This document shows positions 1-10,582 of a DNA stretch of 64,000 nt, one piece after another. A program made the translations under genes and the position numbers. The notes beneath the pieces are model-generated. The model did no database searches and was not told the origin of the DNA. It was given only the letters and a program-made list of their open reading frames with translations. Position 1 is the first letter of the stretch. The number at the start of each line of letters is the position of its first letter. Source of the stretch: Nemertoderma westbladi (taxonomy: Eukaryota > Xenacoelomorpha > Nemertodermatida > Nemertodermatidae); NCBI GenBank assembly GCA_032718475.1, contig JAUCBJ010003317.1:19789-83788 (forward strand), given 5' to 3'.

Positions 1-276
1 CCCCAACACTTCGAATGGTTGTGTGTCACCATCAACAGTAGACACAAAATGTTGTCGAACCATCGTATACTGATCTGATTACTGCAATAATTTCATCAGG
101 AATCCCATATAATGAAAGTATGCTGAACATGCGTGAGCGAGAGACTGAATCAAAGGCCTTGAATAAGTCAACAAAGATAACAGCCAGATGCCTATCTTTC
201 TTTTTTGATAACTCTTCAATTATCCTTCTAAGTGCCAAAATGGGCTCCATGGTCCCACGACCTTTACGGAACCCAT
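1..276 (-). pseudogene. RT-domain part of an RTE-like LINE interrupted by a second copy
   Basis: The minus strand encodes reverse-transcriptase core sequence (GFRKGRG, ILALRRIIEEL, FVDLFKAFDS) up to the window edge. It continues the minus-strand element at 2514-4250. The two halves join at the 12-bp duplication TACGGAACCCAT (265-276 and 2502-2513), so the copy was split by the insertion at 277-2501. The part downstream of the RT core lies outside the window. Confidence 0.85.
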
Positions 277-2447
277 GCAGAACAACGAAATCTGCCTTGC
301 CACGGCATGACTGGTCCTCTCTGTTGCAACAGCCAAGTGTGAGATCCAGCTTCACACTACAGCTGAGCAACAGGTATGAGGCTCTTGCCTCTGAGGCGGC
401 AGATCACTGTGAGGGCTATACTGCCTTTACAGAAGCAGTTAAGTTAGCAGCTGCAGAAACAGTTCCTGTATACCCTCGAAACAGGAAAAGGGCCCCCTGG
501 ACTGACAACAAAATTCAGAAGTGCCGAAATGACCTTCATAAGGCGCAGAAAGAGTCCCGACTCAAACAGACTACAGCGGCCAAGAATGCAGTTAAAGCTG
601 CATCTAGGTCCCTGAACAGGCAGTACTCTGTTAATCTACAGGAGCTAATAAACCAACAGGTTGATGCCATCAATGATGCTGACGACAGCAGGCAATCATC
701 CCAGGCATGGAAATCGATCAATCTGCTTACTGGTCGGAAAAGCCAACCAACCACCAAGGTTAAGGCTGAATCACCAGCCGATCGCCTCAATGGTTGGAAA
801 GCCCACTTTGAAAAGCTCCTCAATAATGACAGGGTATTGCCTGATAACTTTATAGAAGTAAAAGTGTCTGAGTCTGTACTCCCAGATATTCCCATTGGCG
901 ATATCTCCTTTGCAGAAGTGAAGGCTGCTGCAAAGAGCATTAAGACCAATCGTGCCAGTGGAGTAGATGGTGTTCCCCCTGAGGTCTTTAAAATACCTGA
1001 GTGTTTAAAGCTCATCTATCCCATCATAGTAGACATGTACCGTACAACAAGAGTCCCACAAGAAATGAAAACAAATAAGTTGGTGCCAGTTCCCAAGAAG
1101 GGCAACCTAACACTCTATGGTTCTTTTCGGGGAATCTCATTGATCTCGATTGCTGCAAAACTATACAATAGAATTCTATTAAATCGCATCAGGGATCCCA
1201 TTGAGAGACTGCTACGTGGAAATCAGAATGGGTTCCGTAAAGGTCGTGGGACCATGGAGCCCATTTTGGCACTTAGAAGGATAATTGAAGAGTTATCAAA
1301 AAAGAAAGACAGGCATCTGGCTGTTATCTTTGTTGACTTCTTCAAGGCCTTTGATTCAGTCTCTCGCTCACGTATGTTCAGCATACTTTCATTATATGGG
1401 ATTCCTGATGAAATTATTGCAGCAATCAGATCAGTATACGATGGTTCGACAACATTTGTGTCTACTGTTGACGGTGACACAGAACCATTTGAAGTGTTAT
1501 GGGGCGTCCTCCAAGGAGACACACTTGCACCATTCTTGTTCATTATTGTGGTTGACTATGTTCTACGCATGTCCTTAGATCATCATAATGATGATGGGGT
1601 GATGATAACTCCACCTACTGGCTCCAGAAGTCGAGGAAATCCTGCCAAGTACCTAACTGATCTAGACTTTGCTGACGACTTAGGAATACTCTCAGAATCA
1701 TTAGAGGGAGCCCAGCGGCTCCTCAGCTCATTAGAACATGCTGCTTCTAGTGTTGGTCTTTTTATTAACTCCAGAAAGACCAAAATTCTGACAGTTAACT
1801 TTGAAAGTCCTCAGCAAGTCTCTGATCGGATGAGCATAAGCTCAAAGGATGGTATGCTTGAGCATGTGGACGACTTCTGTTACCTGGGATCATGGATCCG
1901 GAAGTCAGGTGAGGACCTTCGAATACGTAAGGGAAAGGCATGGGCAGCCTTGAATAGGCTTTCCAGGATTTGGAAGTCACCTAGAATTAATCGGAAACTT
2001 AAGGTTCGATTATTTAGAGCAGCAGTAGTTCCAGTACTCCTCTACGGGAGTCCATGCTGGGCTCTAACTGCTGAGGACACCAAATCTCTGGATGGCACAT
2101 TTACAAGAATGCTACGCCGGGTACATTGTGTCAAGTACAATGCACACATCTCCAACCAGACACTATATAACATTGGAGGTGTCTCATTGGTTCCCCCAAG
2201 CTTGACACTAGAACAAAATCGCCTCCGCTTTGCAGGACATTGCTTTCGCCGTGAGGACCAGCCAGTGCATAATCTTGTACTTTGGCAGCCTCATGGAGTG
2301 AATAAGCATGGTGGACAGCCCATGACTTTCTTGAGACGCATCTTAAAGGACACTGGCCTTAAAGATGCCGATGATCTAGCAAATGTCATGGGTGATAGGG
2401 AGTTGTGGCGGTGCAATTTTGTTGACAAGCCGGCACAGCATTCTTAA
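277..2447 (+). CDS. Reverse transcriptase of RTE-like LINE, 5'-truncated but open
   Basis: The frame is open across the RT and C-terminal region: pre-RT (KSIKTNRASGVDGVPPE), motif A FVDFFKAFDS at 1329-1358, GVLQGDTLAP, and the catalytic FADD at 1668-1679. It ends with the LYGSPCWALT ... RRVHCV ... LRFAGHCFRR region typical of RTE-type proteins. An upstream ATG at 120 keeps the same frame open, but those first ~52 codons are antisense sequence of the disrupted host copy and are not native. No endonuclease domain is present, so this copy cannot be autonomous. The RT would reverse-transcribe LINE RNA at a nicked target. Confidence 0.85.
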
Positions 2448-2501
2448 AAATGCAGCTGCAATGCAGCATGCCGATCCTAGTAGTAGTAGTAGTAGTAGTA
2501 G
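277..2501 (+). mobile_element. 5'-truncated RTE-like LINE insertion
   Basis: A non-LTR retrotransposon copy with a (TAG)n tail at about 2478-2501. It is flanked by 12-bp target duplications TACGGAACCCAT at 265-276 and 2502-2513. It starts in the linker before the RT and lacks the endonuclease, as expected of incomplete target-primed reverse transcription. It is about 95% or more identical by eye to the host copy at 2514-3440, so both belong to one family. Confidence 0.9.
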
Positions 2502-2513
2502 TACGGAACCCAT

Positions 2514-4250
2514 TCTGATTTCCACGGAGCCGTCTCTCAATGGGATCCCCGATGCGATTTAATAGAATTCTATTGTATAGCTTTGCAGCAATTGAGATCA
2601 ATGAGATTCCCCGAAAAGAACCATAGAATGTTAGGTTGCCCTTCTTGGGAACTGGCACCAACTTATTTGTTTTCATTTCTTGTGGGACTCTTGTTGTTCG
2701 GTACATGTCTACTCTGATGGGATAGATGAGCTTTAAACACTCGGGTATTTTAAAGACCTCAGGGAGAACACCATCTACTCCACTGGCGGCACGATTGGTC
2801 TTAATGCTCTTTGCAGCAGCCTTCACTTCTGCAAAGGAGATATCACCAGTGGGAATATCTGGTAGGGCAGACTCAGACACGTTTACTTCTATAAAGTTAT
2901 CAGGCAATACCCTGTCATTATTGAGGAGCTTTTCAAAGTGGGCCTTCCAACCATTCAGGCGATCGGCTGGTAATTCTGCCTTAACCTTGGTGGTTGGTTG
3001 GCTTTTCCGCCCAGTAAGCAAGTTGATCGATTTCCATGCCTGGGTTGATTGACTGCTGTCGTCAGCATCATTGATGGCATCAATCTGTTGGTTTATTAGC
3101 TCCTGTAGATTAACAGAGTACTGCCTGTTCAGGGACCTAGATGCAGCCTTAATTGCATTCTTGGCCGCTGTAGTCTGTTTGAGTCGGGAATCTTTCTGCG
3201 CCTTATATAGGTCATTTCGGCACTTCTGAATTTTGTTGTCAGTCCAGGGGGCCCTTTTCCTGTTTCGAGGGTATACAGGAACTGTTTCTGCAGCTGCTAA
3301 CTTAACTGCTTCTGTGAAGGCAGTATAGCCCTCACAGTGATCTGACGCCTCAGAGGCAAGAACCTCATACTTGTTGCTCAGCTGTAATATGAAGCTGGAT
3401 CTCACACTTGGCTGTTGCAACAGAGAGGACCAGTCATGCCGCGACAAGGCAGATTTCGTTGTTCTATGCTAGCACGCAGACTAAGTCTTACGTTGGCCAC
3501 AATAAGGCGGTAATCACTGGAGAAGGGTCGAAGTATAAATGCATTACAGTCTTGTATAGAGCTCCTGTATTTCCTACGAAACAGAATATAGTCTATCTGG
3601 GACTTGTGACCACTGGGTCCAATATGAGTCCATAGCTTTCCAGTTCACTTCTTGAACTGAGTTCCAACCGAAAACAATCCATTTCCAGAGATAAAATCCT
3701 GAAGATGTTCAGAATTTCGGTTAACACTATTGTTATAGACCCAGGGCGATGTAGGTGATTGATGCAGACTCGCATTAAAGTCTCCCAGGAATGTTAAGAA
3801 TGCATGCTGAGCCACTCCATCAGTAGCTGCTTGTAGATTGTGGTAGAAATTTTCCACCTCCTCTACAGGGACAACACTAGTTAGAGAGTAGCACACAATC
3901 AGAACCACCTTAGGAAACTTCTTAGCCAGTCTTCCAGAACATGAGAAGTGGCAACGGATGATGCGGTTAGAGATTTGGTATATTTTGTCCAAGGCTACAT
4001 GTGCAGTTGGATTCATCAATAGACCAATACCACCATTGCCACTATCATCTGCTGACGCGAGGGCGAATCGCCAACCACACCCCATGTCCTTAATCAGAAC
4101 CTCATCAGTCTGTATTCGGTGCTCTTGAACACCCACTGCGCTAAGAGAAAACTTATCTGCCAAGGCAGTCAGCTCACCTTGTCGAATTGGGGACCCGAGT
4201 GTTAGGGTGTTTACTGAGGCTAGTCTAGTGACTTGCCTCAGATTCACCAA
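2514..4250 (-). pseudogene. RTE-like LINE 5' part: AP-like endonuclease plus pre-RT
   Basis: Read on the minus strand, an exonuclease-endonuclease-phosphatase domain comes first (VGVQEHRI; FLGDFNASL). The QIDYILFRRKYRSSIQD block and the pre-RT region follow, up to NQNGFR, where the plus-strand copy interrupts it. There is an in-frame TGA near 3643, just after GTQFKK. The catalytic SDH near 3512-3520 reads SDY (CAC to TAC), so this copy is dead on two counts. The family would nick target DNA for reverse transcription. Confidence 0.85.
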
Positions 4251-4984
4251 AATACCTCACACATTTTTATGATAAAAGCCCCATAGAAAAAATAGCTTCC
4301 AGAATTCCTTTAAAATGAGCTGTGAGGCATTATTTTATGATTTGTTTTCTTATTATAATTACTTTTGTGATTATGATCACCTTAAAAATAAAAATTTTAA
4401 ACTTAAAATATAAGAAACATAAATATACTTTGTCTACCTAATGTAAACGAATTCTATGCAAATAGCATACACAACTTGCCATTTTATACAATTAATTTTT
4501 TGATTTGGGCAGAGCATATCAAAGGCATCAGGTGGGTAACTTATAATACATTATGATTAATGACAATTATTTGTCCATATTTTTTATTTTATTTATGCTT
4601 ATTGAAAGCATTTTCTTGAAATAATAATTATCTTCTATAATTGAGTTAAAAATAAAACATATTCTTTCTACCTACTACTATCATGATGTTTTGCAAATTT
4701 ATTCATACGCAATACCGCTCGCTTTTCATTAGCTTTTCCGATGAGATTAATTCTAAATAATTATTTAATTACTCCAGGGTATTTAGGGTTCGTACAATTT
4801 AATCGGAATGCCTATAGGGAGAATTGATTAAGATCGATGTTAATCTAATAACGCGTGGAAGGAAAAGTTTGTTAGACAAATCAACCTATTAATATATTTT
4901 TTTTCGAGAGTAACAAAAGGAATTGTTCTACAAATATAATTAGCAAGTCGTTAGACTTGATTACTGTAAGAACAAGAGCTAATG
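4251..4984. other. AT-rich non-coding stretch
   Basis: No ORF, RNA gene or terminal repeat was recognised. It may contain the 5' UTR of the minus-strand LINE next to 4250, then unassigned AT-rich DNA. Confidence 0.5.
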
Positions 4985-5312
4985 ACTTCTGGCTACTGAC
5001 CTAGAGCAAAAACGGCTCTAAACGATTTTGATGAAATTTTGCATTGACCAGGAAAATAGATTTCTATGGGTACTTGTGAAATCATTTTGAAACATCTCAA
5101 CTTGTTTTATTTCGAAAAATAGCCCCAAAACACGAAAATTGCCATAGGCGCAATGATAAAAACACCAGCTACACAAAGATGTAATATTATGGTTTTGTTC
5201 AGAAATGGAAAAAAAGAGAAAACGCGCCACGGGGGGTTGAACCAGCGCTATACGTACGTTTCAGCCTATCAGGCCTCATCAGTAGCGCTACCAGTTCAGC
5301 CACTTGTCCCTG
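4985..5312 (-). repeat. SINE-like element with a hammerhead-ribozyme head
   Basis: On the minus strand the unit begins with a head that fits both a pol III A box (TGGCTGAACTGG) and B box (GGTTCAACCCC) and a hammerhead ribozyme. About 230 bp of body follows. The arrangement resembles the Schistosoma Sm-alpha SINE-like family, where the ribozyme overlaps the tRNA-like promoter. A retrozyme or a Penelope-related fragment is an alternative. Boundaries are approximate and no target duplication was found. Confidence 0.6.
5240..5300 (-). ncRNA. Type I hammerhead self-cleaving ribozyme
   Basis: Minus strand: the core CUGAUGA is followed by a stem II hairpin (GGCCU-GAU-AGGCU), then GAAA. Stem III is ACG-UA-CGU with a 2-nt loop, and the cleavage triplet is GUA. 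Stem I pairs AGCGCUA (5283-5289) with UAGCGCU (5244-5250), and an outer GAAC/GUUC helix extends it past a small internal loop. Every conserved core base is present. Cleavage is predicted between 5251 and 5250. The 3-bp stem III with a 2-nt loop matches the topology of SINE-borne hammerheads. Confidence 0.85.
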
Positions 5313-5501
5313 ACATTCACTATCCCACCTAATCCACTTCCAATTTATTGGCTACACAATGTATTGTACTATGCTCTCATCGAATTATTGCTTTATTTTG
5401 AAATCGTTGTGCCAACATTAATACTGTGGAGGCTGTATGCTTATAAGGCTGACTGTTTACTCAGCCTCATTATGATTCTCCATAAGGCTAACATTATAGT
5501 T

Positions 5502-6989
5502 TCAAATATAAAAATCTGTTATAATAATAATATAATTGTTGTATTTAATTAATATTTTGAACTCGGCGCTGGAGTCTTCAGAATCAGTTCTCATGCTGAG
5601 ATTCCGGCGCATTTGTCGACGTGGTTTAGGTGTTACATATCGAGTTGGTGTCTTCTCCTCGCAAATGGGTTCTTTATTTGCCTCATTTATTGCATGTAGG
5701 GCCTCCACTAACTGTTCATTTGTTATCTTTAGTGGTCCTTTATTGACAGAATCTGAGGGCAGTATACCTCCCAACCCCTCCTGTGAGGGAGGGAAGGTTA
5801 GCCCCACCTTGTCAGAAACCTGTCCCGCTTGTTCAGTGTCATTATCATTAACATTATCATTACTCGTCGTTTCATCTATAAGAGTTTTGTCTATGGGCTC
5901 TTCCCATTCTCTCTGTAAGGGTTCTTAATGTTGTATTTCTGAGACATGTGGTGACTCAACTTTAACAGGTTCGTATTGAGGTTGGTCTAGGAAGCTTCTA
6001 GTGTCTATTTGGGGGATGTTCGGTATAGTGGGTTCTGGAACATCTTCTCCTTCACTCCTTTTAACTTCAACTTCCTCCATACGAATTCTATATTCTGTAG
6101 CGTCTTGTGTATCACGTAAGAGTTGAGCGTTATAGTCAAGTTCCCTTTCTTTATGACGTAGTTGGAGCGCCCAGTCTATTCTTTGTTGTTCCGCCATTCT
6201 TAGTTGTTCCTCCCGTTGGAAATCGTCTTGTTCTGCTTGGTATTCCTCCTCCAAGTGCAGTTGTTTTTCTTGGCGTTCCAGTTCCAACCTTTTTTTGTTC
6301 CACTTGGTGTTCCATCTCCAGCTTTTGATTATTTATTTATAACCTTTGATCTTTTGTTTTACGTCTTGTTTTGGACTTTTGTTGTTCCTCTTGTAGTTTT
6401 AATTTTTTATTTTGGCTGTCCAACATTTCAGCGTACCTTCAGGACTCATATTCTTTAAGTTTCCTAGTTTGTTCTTGTTCTTGAGTGTATTGTAGGATTC
6501 TCATTTTACCGCTCAGAATGCGATCAGTTTCCGATATTCTAGATCTTGATGAAACTCTTGAGGTCCGGGAGTGGTCCGACCTGAGTTACCTGGTGGACGT
6601 CACTGATGGAACAAGGGAACGGGTTGCGTATAATTCATAAGGTCGGAAAGGTGACGGCGCTCTTGTCCAATTGATGACATCACACTTTGACAATAATTAT
6701 TTATGTGGAGGTTGGGGTTTTCCTGGGGAAGTCCTCGCATGGCGCTCGCCATCAGAGATGTTCGGGCTGAGGTGCGTTTTTGTGCTGGAACGCTTTCATT
6801 GGAAGGTTCTAGATAGTCCCAACTCATTTGTGGGGAATTTTCATGGGTTGTTGAGTTCCTGAGCCGCCGATGAGTGGGATTGACAGGGACTGTCTCTAGT
6901 TGTACATCGTTACTTGAACGAATATCCGTCTCATATTTTAAGAGCTCACGGGGGGCGGAATGTCGGGTTGTGACATGAATTTCAGTCAT
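5502..6989 (-). pseudogene. Decayed gag-like coiled-coil ORF of an LTR element
   Basis: One minus-strand coding region is broken into pieces (6989-6600, about 6570-6340 with internal TGA and TAA, 6287-5925, 5807-5502). It is rich in Glu, Gln, Arg and Lys and predicts a long coiled coil (for example LEEEYQAEQDDFQREEQ). The order of a Ser/Arg-rich stretch before a coiled coil resembles the gag at 30321-32261. No catalytic domain is visible. I infer a fossil gag of the same broad kind, but a non-gag coiled-coil protein cannot be excluded. Confidence 0.45.
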
Positions 6990-8017
6990 AGATAGATAGA
7001 TAGATAGATTTATTTATACATTATGTAAAAACAATAACAAATACACCAAACAATGTACCGGTATAAAGGTATTGTCCAACATAACATATAGGATTACCCC
7101 TAAAGCTTTGCAGCTTATTTCCAAGGGGGTCCTTTATGTTACTTGGTTACAAATACAATATTACACTACGCTAACCTAAAACCAATATAAAACGTAATTA
7201 CACTATGTACATGTACAACTTTACCGAGAGCGTGACAATGCCCGACTCAACGATAAAGATGTAATGTACAGAACAATTTATTATAAAACGTAATTACAGT
7301 ATAAATAGTAAATAATTAATAAACTAATAACTTACTGTAGGACTATTGTACCTATTTTTACATTGCACACGGAGATGAGATTTAACTGCAGATTTAAAAG
7401 AATGTTGATTATTTAGGTTTTTAATTTCATTAGGCAGAGCGTTCCAATTTTTTATGCCGTTAAAAAAGAAAGTATCAGATTCAAAGGATTTACAATTCGG
7501 GAGGTAGAAGTTTGAAGCACTAGCTCTGGTACTGTAAGAGTGTGTATCGCGTACTCTGTTGAATTTTTGTTTTAGGTAATTGGGACATTTACCATTATAC
7601 ACTTTATGCACATGGTTAAGGCGTAGCTGCTTAACTCTACTATCTAAGTTAAGTAGTCCAGATTCAGAAAAGTCATCTGGAGTTAGGTGGTGCCTAGGTT
7701 TGTAATCTTTAATAAATCGTACTACTTTATTCTGAGCTACTTGTAATTTACATTTAAGCTGTTTGGTTAAGCCTTCATACCAAGAAGAGCACGCATAGTC
7801 CATGTGACACTGTATTAAAGAAGAGCAAAGTAACTTGCGGGAGTCGGTGTTCAAACTATTTTTATTTCTGTATAGAAACCTAAGCCTACTGTTAACTTTC
7901 GAGAAAATATTTTTCACTGTACTTTCTCCTGATAAGCAGTTATCCAATGTGGCGCCTAAATATTTAACTTCCTTTTTATTTTCAATCTTATGTCCATTAC
8001 TAGTGACTTGTCTATTT
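6990..8017 (-). mobile_element. CR1/Jockey-like LINE, 3' fragment
   Basis: A 5'-truncated non-LTR element whose 3' UTR (about 7323-7012) ends in a (TATC)n tail at 6991-7011, adjacent to the decayed gag-like frame. CR1-type LINEs commonly end in short microsatellite tails. The truncated 5' end lies near 8017, close to a 10-bp direct repeat CATTACTAGT (about 7991 and 8020). No clear target duplication. Confidence 0.7.
7324..8014 (-). pseudogene. C-terminal part of CR1/Jockey-like ORF2
   Basis: The frame starts inside the protein (NGHKIENKKEVKYLGATLDN) and runs open to the stop. Then come the thumb-like region (SKVNSRLRFLYRNKNSL, SLIQCHMDYACSSWY) and the conserved end block FFFNGIKNWNALPNEIKNL. 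The RT catalytic core is missing, so it is a dead remnant. The family reverse-transcribes its own RNA. Confidence 0.75.
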
Positions 8018-8029
8018 ACTCATTACTAG

Positions 8030-8580
8030 TCAATGGGGAAGTTCCTCTTAGGAGTTGGTCTTCATTCCCGACATGAACAGAAGGTGAAAGGTAATTTTGT
8101 CCTGGGTCTTATGGTTCTCTGCTGGTGTCTGGTTTATTTTTCTGTCAGATCAGATAAAATGACACGTTCGGTGTGCGTGGTTTTTCACCACTTTTTTTCA
8201 GGAATCTGCGCGTTTTCCAAACCGCAATTCCAGACCTGGTTTTAAAGGAAAGACAGCCGCTCGAAACTGCCTAGGAATCGAGCAGCCCTATAAGGTGAGG
8301 GTTTTATTTTTCGAGGGTACAAAAGCTTGCGGTGGATTCGCTTGGAATCCCAGCAACAGAGGCTATCAGTATGAAAAAACGTCCCAAGACGATGGCTGCC
8401 GTGCTTTCAACCAACAGCCCTTTATTGGTGTATGGAGGTTGTGTTATCCAAGGATAACGTTAATATTTAGTTTAGATACAGCAGTGGTTACAATTCGACA
8501 AAATTCGGTCTATACAAAAATAATCAAAATAATACACCACTCCGGGTTGAAAATCTTTACTATTTTAAATAATAAAAATC
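8030..8580. other. Unassigned stretch with one exon-like segment
   Basis: No homology was recognised. 8202-8294 is a 93-nt open segment between an acceptor-like tttttttcag and a donor-like AAG-GTGAGG, 31 codons in phase. A short inverted repeat GTTATCC/GGATAAC lies near 8443-8458. Confidence 0.25.
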
Positions 8581-8581
8581 T

Positions 8582-8775
8582 TATTGGTTGTAGGTTCAGC
8601 CCCGCCAGGGTCCACTCAGCCTTTCATCCACTGGGGTCGATGAAATGAGTACCAGTTAAATAACTGGGAGCAAATCTTGGGATAGGAGTAGCGCCCACTC
8701 CTACCCTCGGGTAGCAGCTATCGAAAGAGGAGCCTTCGGGTCGCCTCCGGCTTCGGCCGACTGTTTGCTTTGTTT
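8582..8775 (+). repeat. SINE with cephalopod-SINE-like central motif
   Basis: A B-box-like GGTTCAGCCCC is followed by CCTTTCATCC and GGGTCGATGAAATGAGTACC. The latter closely resembles the conserved central domain described for cephalopod SINEs (recalled, not searched). The tRNA-related A-box side is missing, so this is a 5'-truncated or diverged copy. The 3' boundary is uncertain. Confidence 0.5.
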
Positions 8776-9038
8776 GAACATTTCCAACGGTTTGGTCTAA
8801 TTTTAACAGATATATAATTCACAAGTTACAGGGCGCTCCATATTCTTGGACACCCTGTGTATGTGTAATATTATTGTGCTATTACATTACTTATAATTAA
8901 TTAATATAGTTTACCCCGATCTGGGGTGTTTATTCTAAAAAAAAAATGAATTAGTGGCGTCCGCTTTGAGGATGGCCTCTCAATCGGGGTTCTCGAACGC
9001 ATCATTCAAGCTGTGGGTGGCAAACTCTATCCCATCTT
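8776..9038. other. Transposon-end-like stretch and unassigned sequence
   Basis: Near 8826-8865 a segment with ACAGGGCG and ACACCCTGT looks like a transposon terminus, but no partner end was found. From about 8950 both strands read open without a recognised product. Confidence 0.2.
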
Positions 9039-9500
9039 CTACCCGAGACAGGCTGTGGTGAATGACCTCCCCATCCAATTGCTCCAGCACAATGTAGCTA
9101 TAATGCTCTGGCGTACCAGGGAATCCCGACATAAGAATAAATCCATCAGCAGATTGATTGATTGTTTATTTATTGTTGCTGCCTGACGTGTCTTAGGGAG
9201 GTGTGATTGGATGGCACGTGTCTCGACCATCAACTCTTCAAACTCATCATTGCTCCAGTTTCCCAACCGACGTTCTAGAACTCTCTTGTGTGTGGAAGTT
9301 GTAGAGGACCGGTTGGGTTTTTGGAAAAGAAGGTCGGAATTACCATCTGCGCTGAAAATGTGACCACCTGTACCGGGTTCTCAGAGCATGAAAGTGCCAC
9401 GATCCAAGTCATTTCTGACACAACATCACGACCCACTGCACCAAGGCCAACCAGGAACAATCTAGTTCGCCAGTGGACGACAATGTCATACTCCATACTA
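9039..9500 (-). pseudogene. Fragment of an R2-style RT protein, pre-RT region
   Basis: Minus-strand segments (YDIVVHWRTRLFLVG ... VVSEMTWI, then after a frameshift LERRLGNWSNDEFEELM, TRAIQSHLPK) resemble the region upstream of the RT in a widespread invertebrate RT protein family. That family often has Cys-rich N-termini. This matches the protein family of 19151-19682, and the ORF at 52915-58779 shares the broader architecture. The frame is broken and the RT is absent. Confidence 0.5.
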
Positions 9501-9829
9501 ATAGATACTATTTGGATCCTTAATTATTATAGAAATACTTTCGCAAAAGCATCACCCCAACACAATGTATTGTTACCATAAAAATTACAGTAATTTACAT
9601 TATATAAGTTGAAATATTTTGTGAATTTTAGTAGAAAATTTTAGTAAAATTAGAAAATTTTTTTTTTATATATATATAATAGAAAATTGTTCTATTTTAA
9701 TATAAAGTTTTAGTATGTTGTCCGTAACTATGTTGCGGACAACACACAATCCAATAACTCTTACTAAGCAAATACACCAATAATGAGGAAGTGATATTTG
9801 ATGTAGAACTACACTCTAGGAAAGGAATG
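9501..9829. other. AT-rich non-coding DNA with a hairpin
   Basis: Very AT-rich. Near 9717-9745 an inverted repeat GTTGTCCG ... CGGACAAC has 8-bp arms and an 11-nt loop. No coding potential. Confidence 0.35.
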
Positions 9830-10582
9830 TGTTACGATATATGACGCTGTACCTATATTAGCCCGTATTATACAGTATAAATATTTAGCCCGTTATGCAG
9901 TATAATTATATTAGCCTGTTATACATAGTATGTAGCCCTACCTAAGTAATTTTGTAATAGGATATAAGTAAATAGTTCCAGGGTAGCAAGTTTCCTGTTG
10001 GACCCTGGATATAAGCTTGCTGTTATTAGCCTCAATAGGGCTAGCTATGTATTGGTCTTAATTTCCTTTATAATTGCGCTAAATTAATCTCTATGTATCA
10101 TATTATTAGTACCGCTAAATTAAGCATCGCCAAAATTACCATATATGGTAATAATTTGTGATTTCGGGGAGCGATAGGTTCACAATCCGGCTTCCTTATT
10201 GGCCTAACTGCTTCCAGATTGGTCTAATGGTAGCGCGGATTGGGGAGCCAATGAGAGAACGATTGCATCATCCCTCATGAATCACCTATAAATTGGCGGT
10301 ATTTCCGGTATGTGCTTTGTAATCCTAGTCGTAATTCAGACTAATTATTCTGTATTTTGCGTATTTCTGCCTTTTTCAATTATTTCTTGCAATAATTCGC
10401 TAATTTGTAATCTCTACTGATTTCTTGGTGTGTTTCTCAATCAATCCCAATGATTACTGCTAATTACAATCGGAACTATGATTTCTACCCTTTAGTAAAT
10501 GGTTCTATGTAATTCCTTTCGATGCAATAATCCCACGGGATTTCTTAGACTGTTAGACTTTGTGATTGCATGCGTCGTTACA
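9830..10582 (+). repeat. Possible LTR of an unidentified element
   Basis: The segment begins TGTTACGA and ends TCGTTACA, near-inverted termini of the TG...CA type. A promoter-like cluster lies inside. No partner LTR, target duplication or primer-binding site was found, so the assignment is tentative. Confidence 0.3.
10175..10295 (+). promoter_or_regulatory. CCAAT-box cluster with TATA-like box
   Basis: Five ATTGG/CCAAT elements occur within about 110 bp (near 10179, 10217, 10240, 10250, 10290). A TATAAAT sits at about 10287. The layout fits a pol II core promoter such as an LTR U3, with transcription predicted to start about 30 bp downstream. Confidence 0.35.

Noticed and set aside
120-280. 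N-terminal ~52 residues of the 775-codon frame beginning at 120
   Set aside because: They are the antisense strand of the interrupted LINE copy, and the true element begins at 277.
5018-5230. 70-codon minus-strand ORF in the SINE-like body
   Set aside because: Lies inside the non-coding body of the hammerhead element with no protein similarity.
10205-10235. tRNA-like string TGGTCTAATGGTAGCGC
   Set aside because: Looks like an A box, but no B box, acceptor stem or cloverleaf follows.
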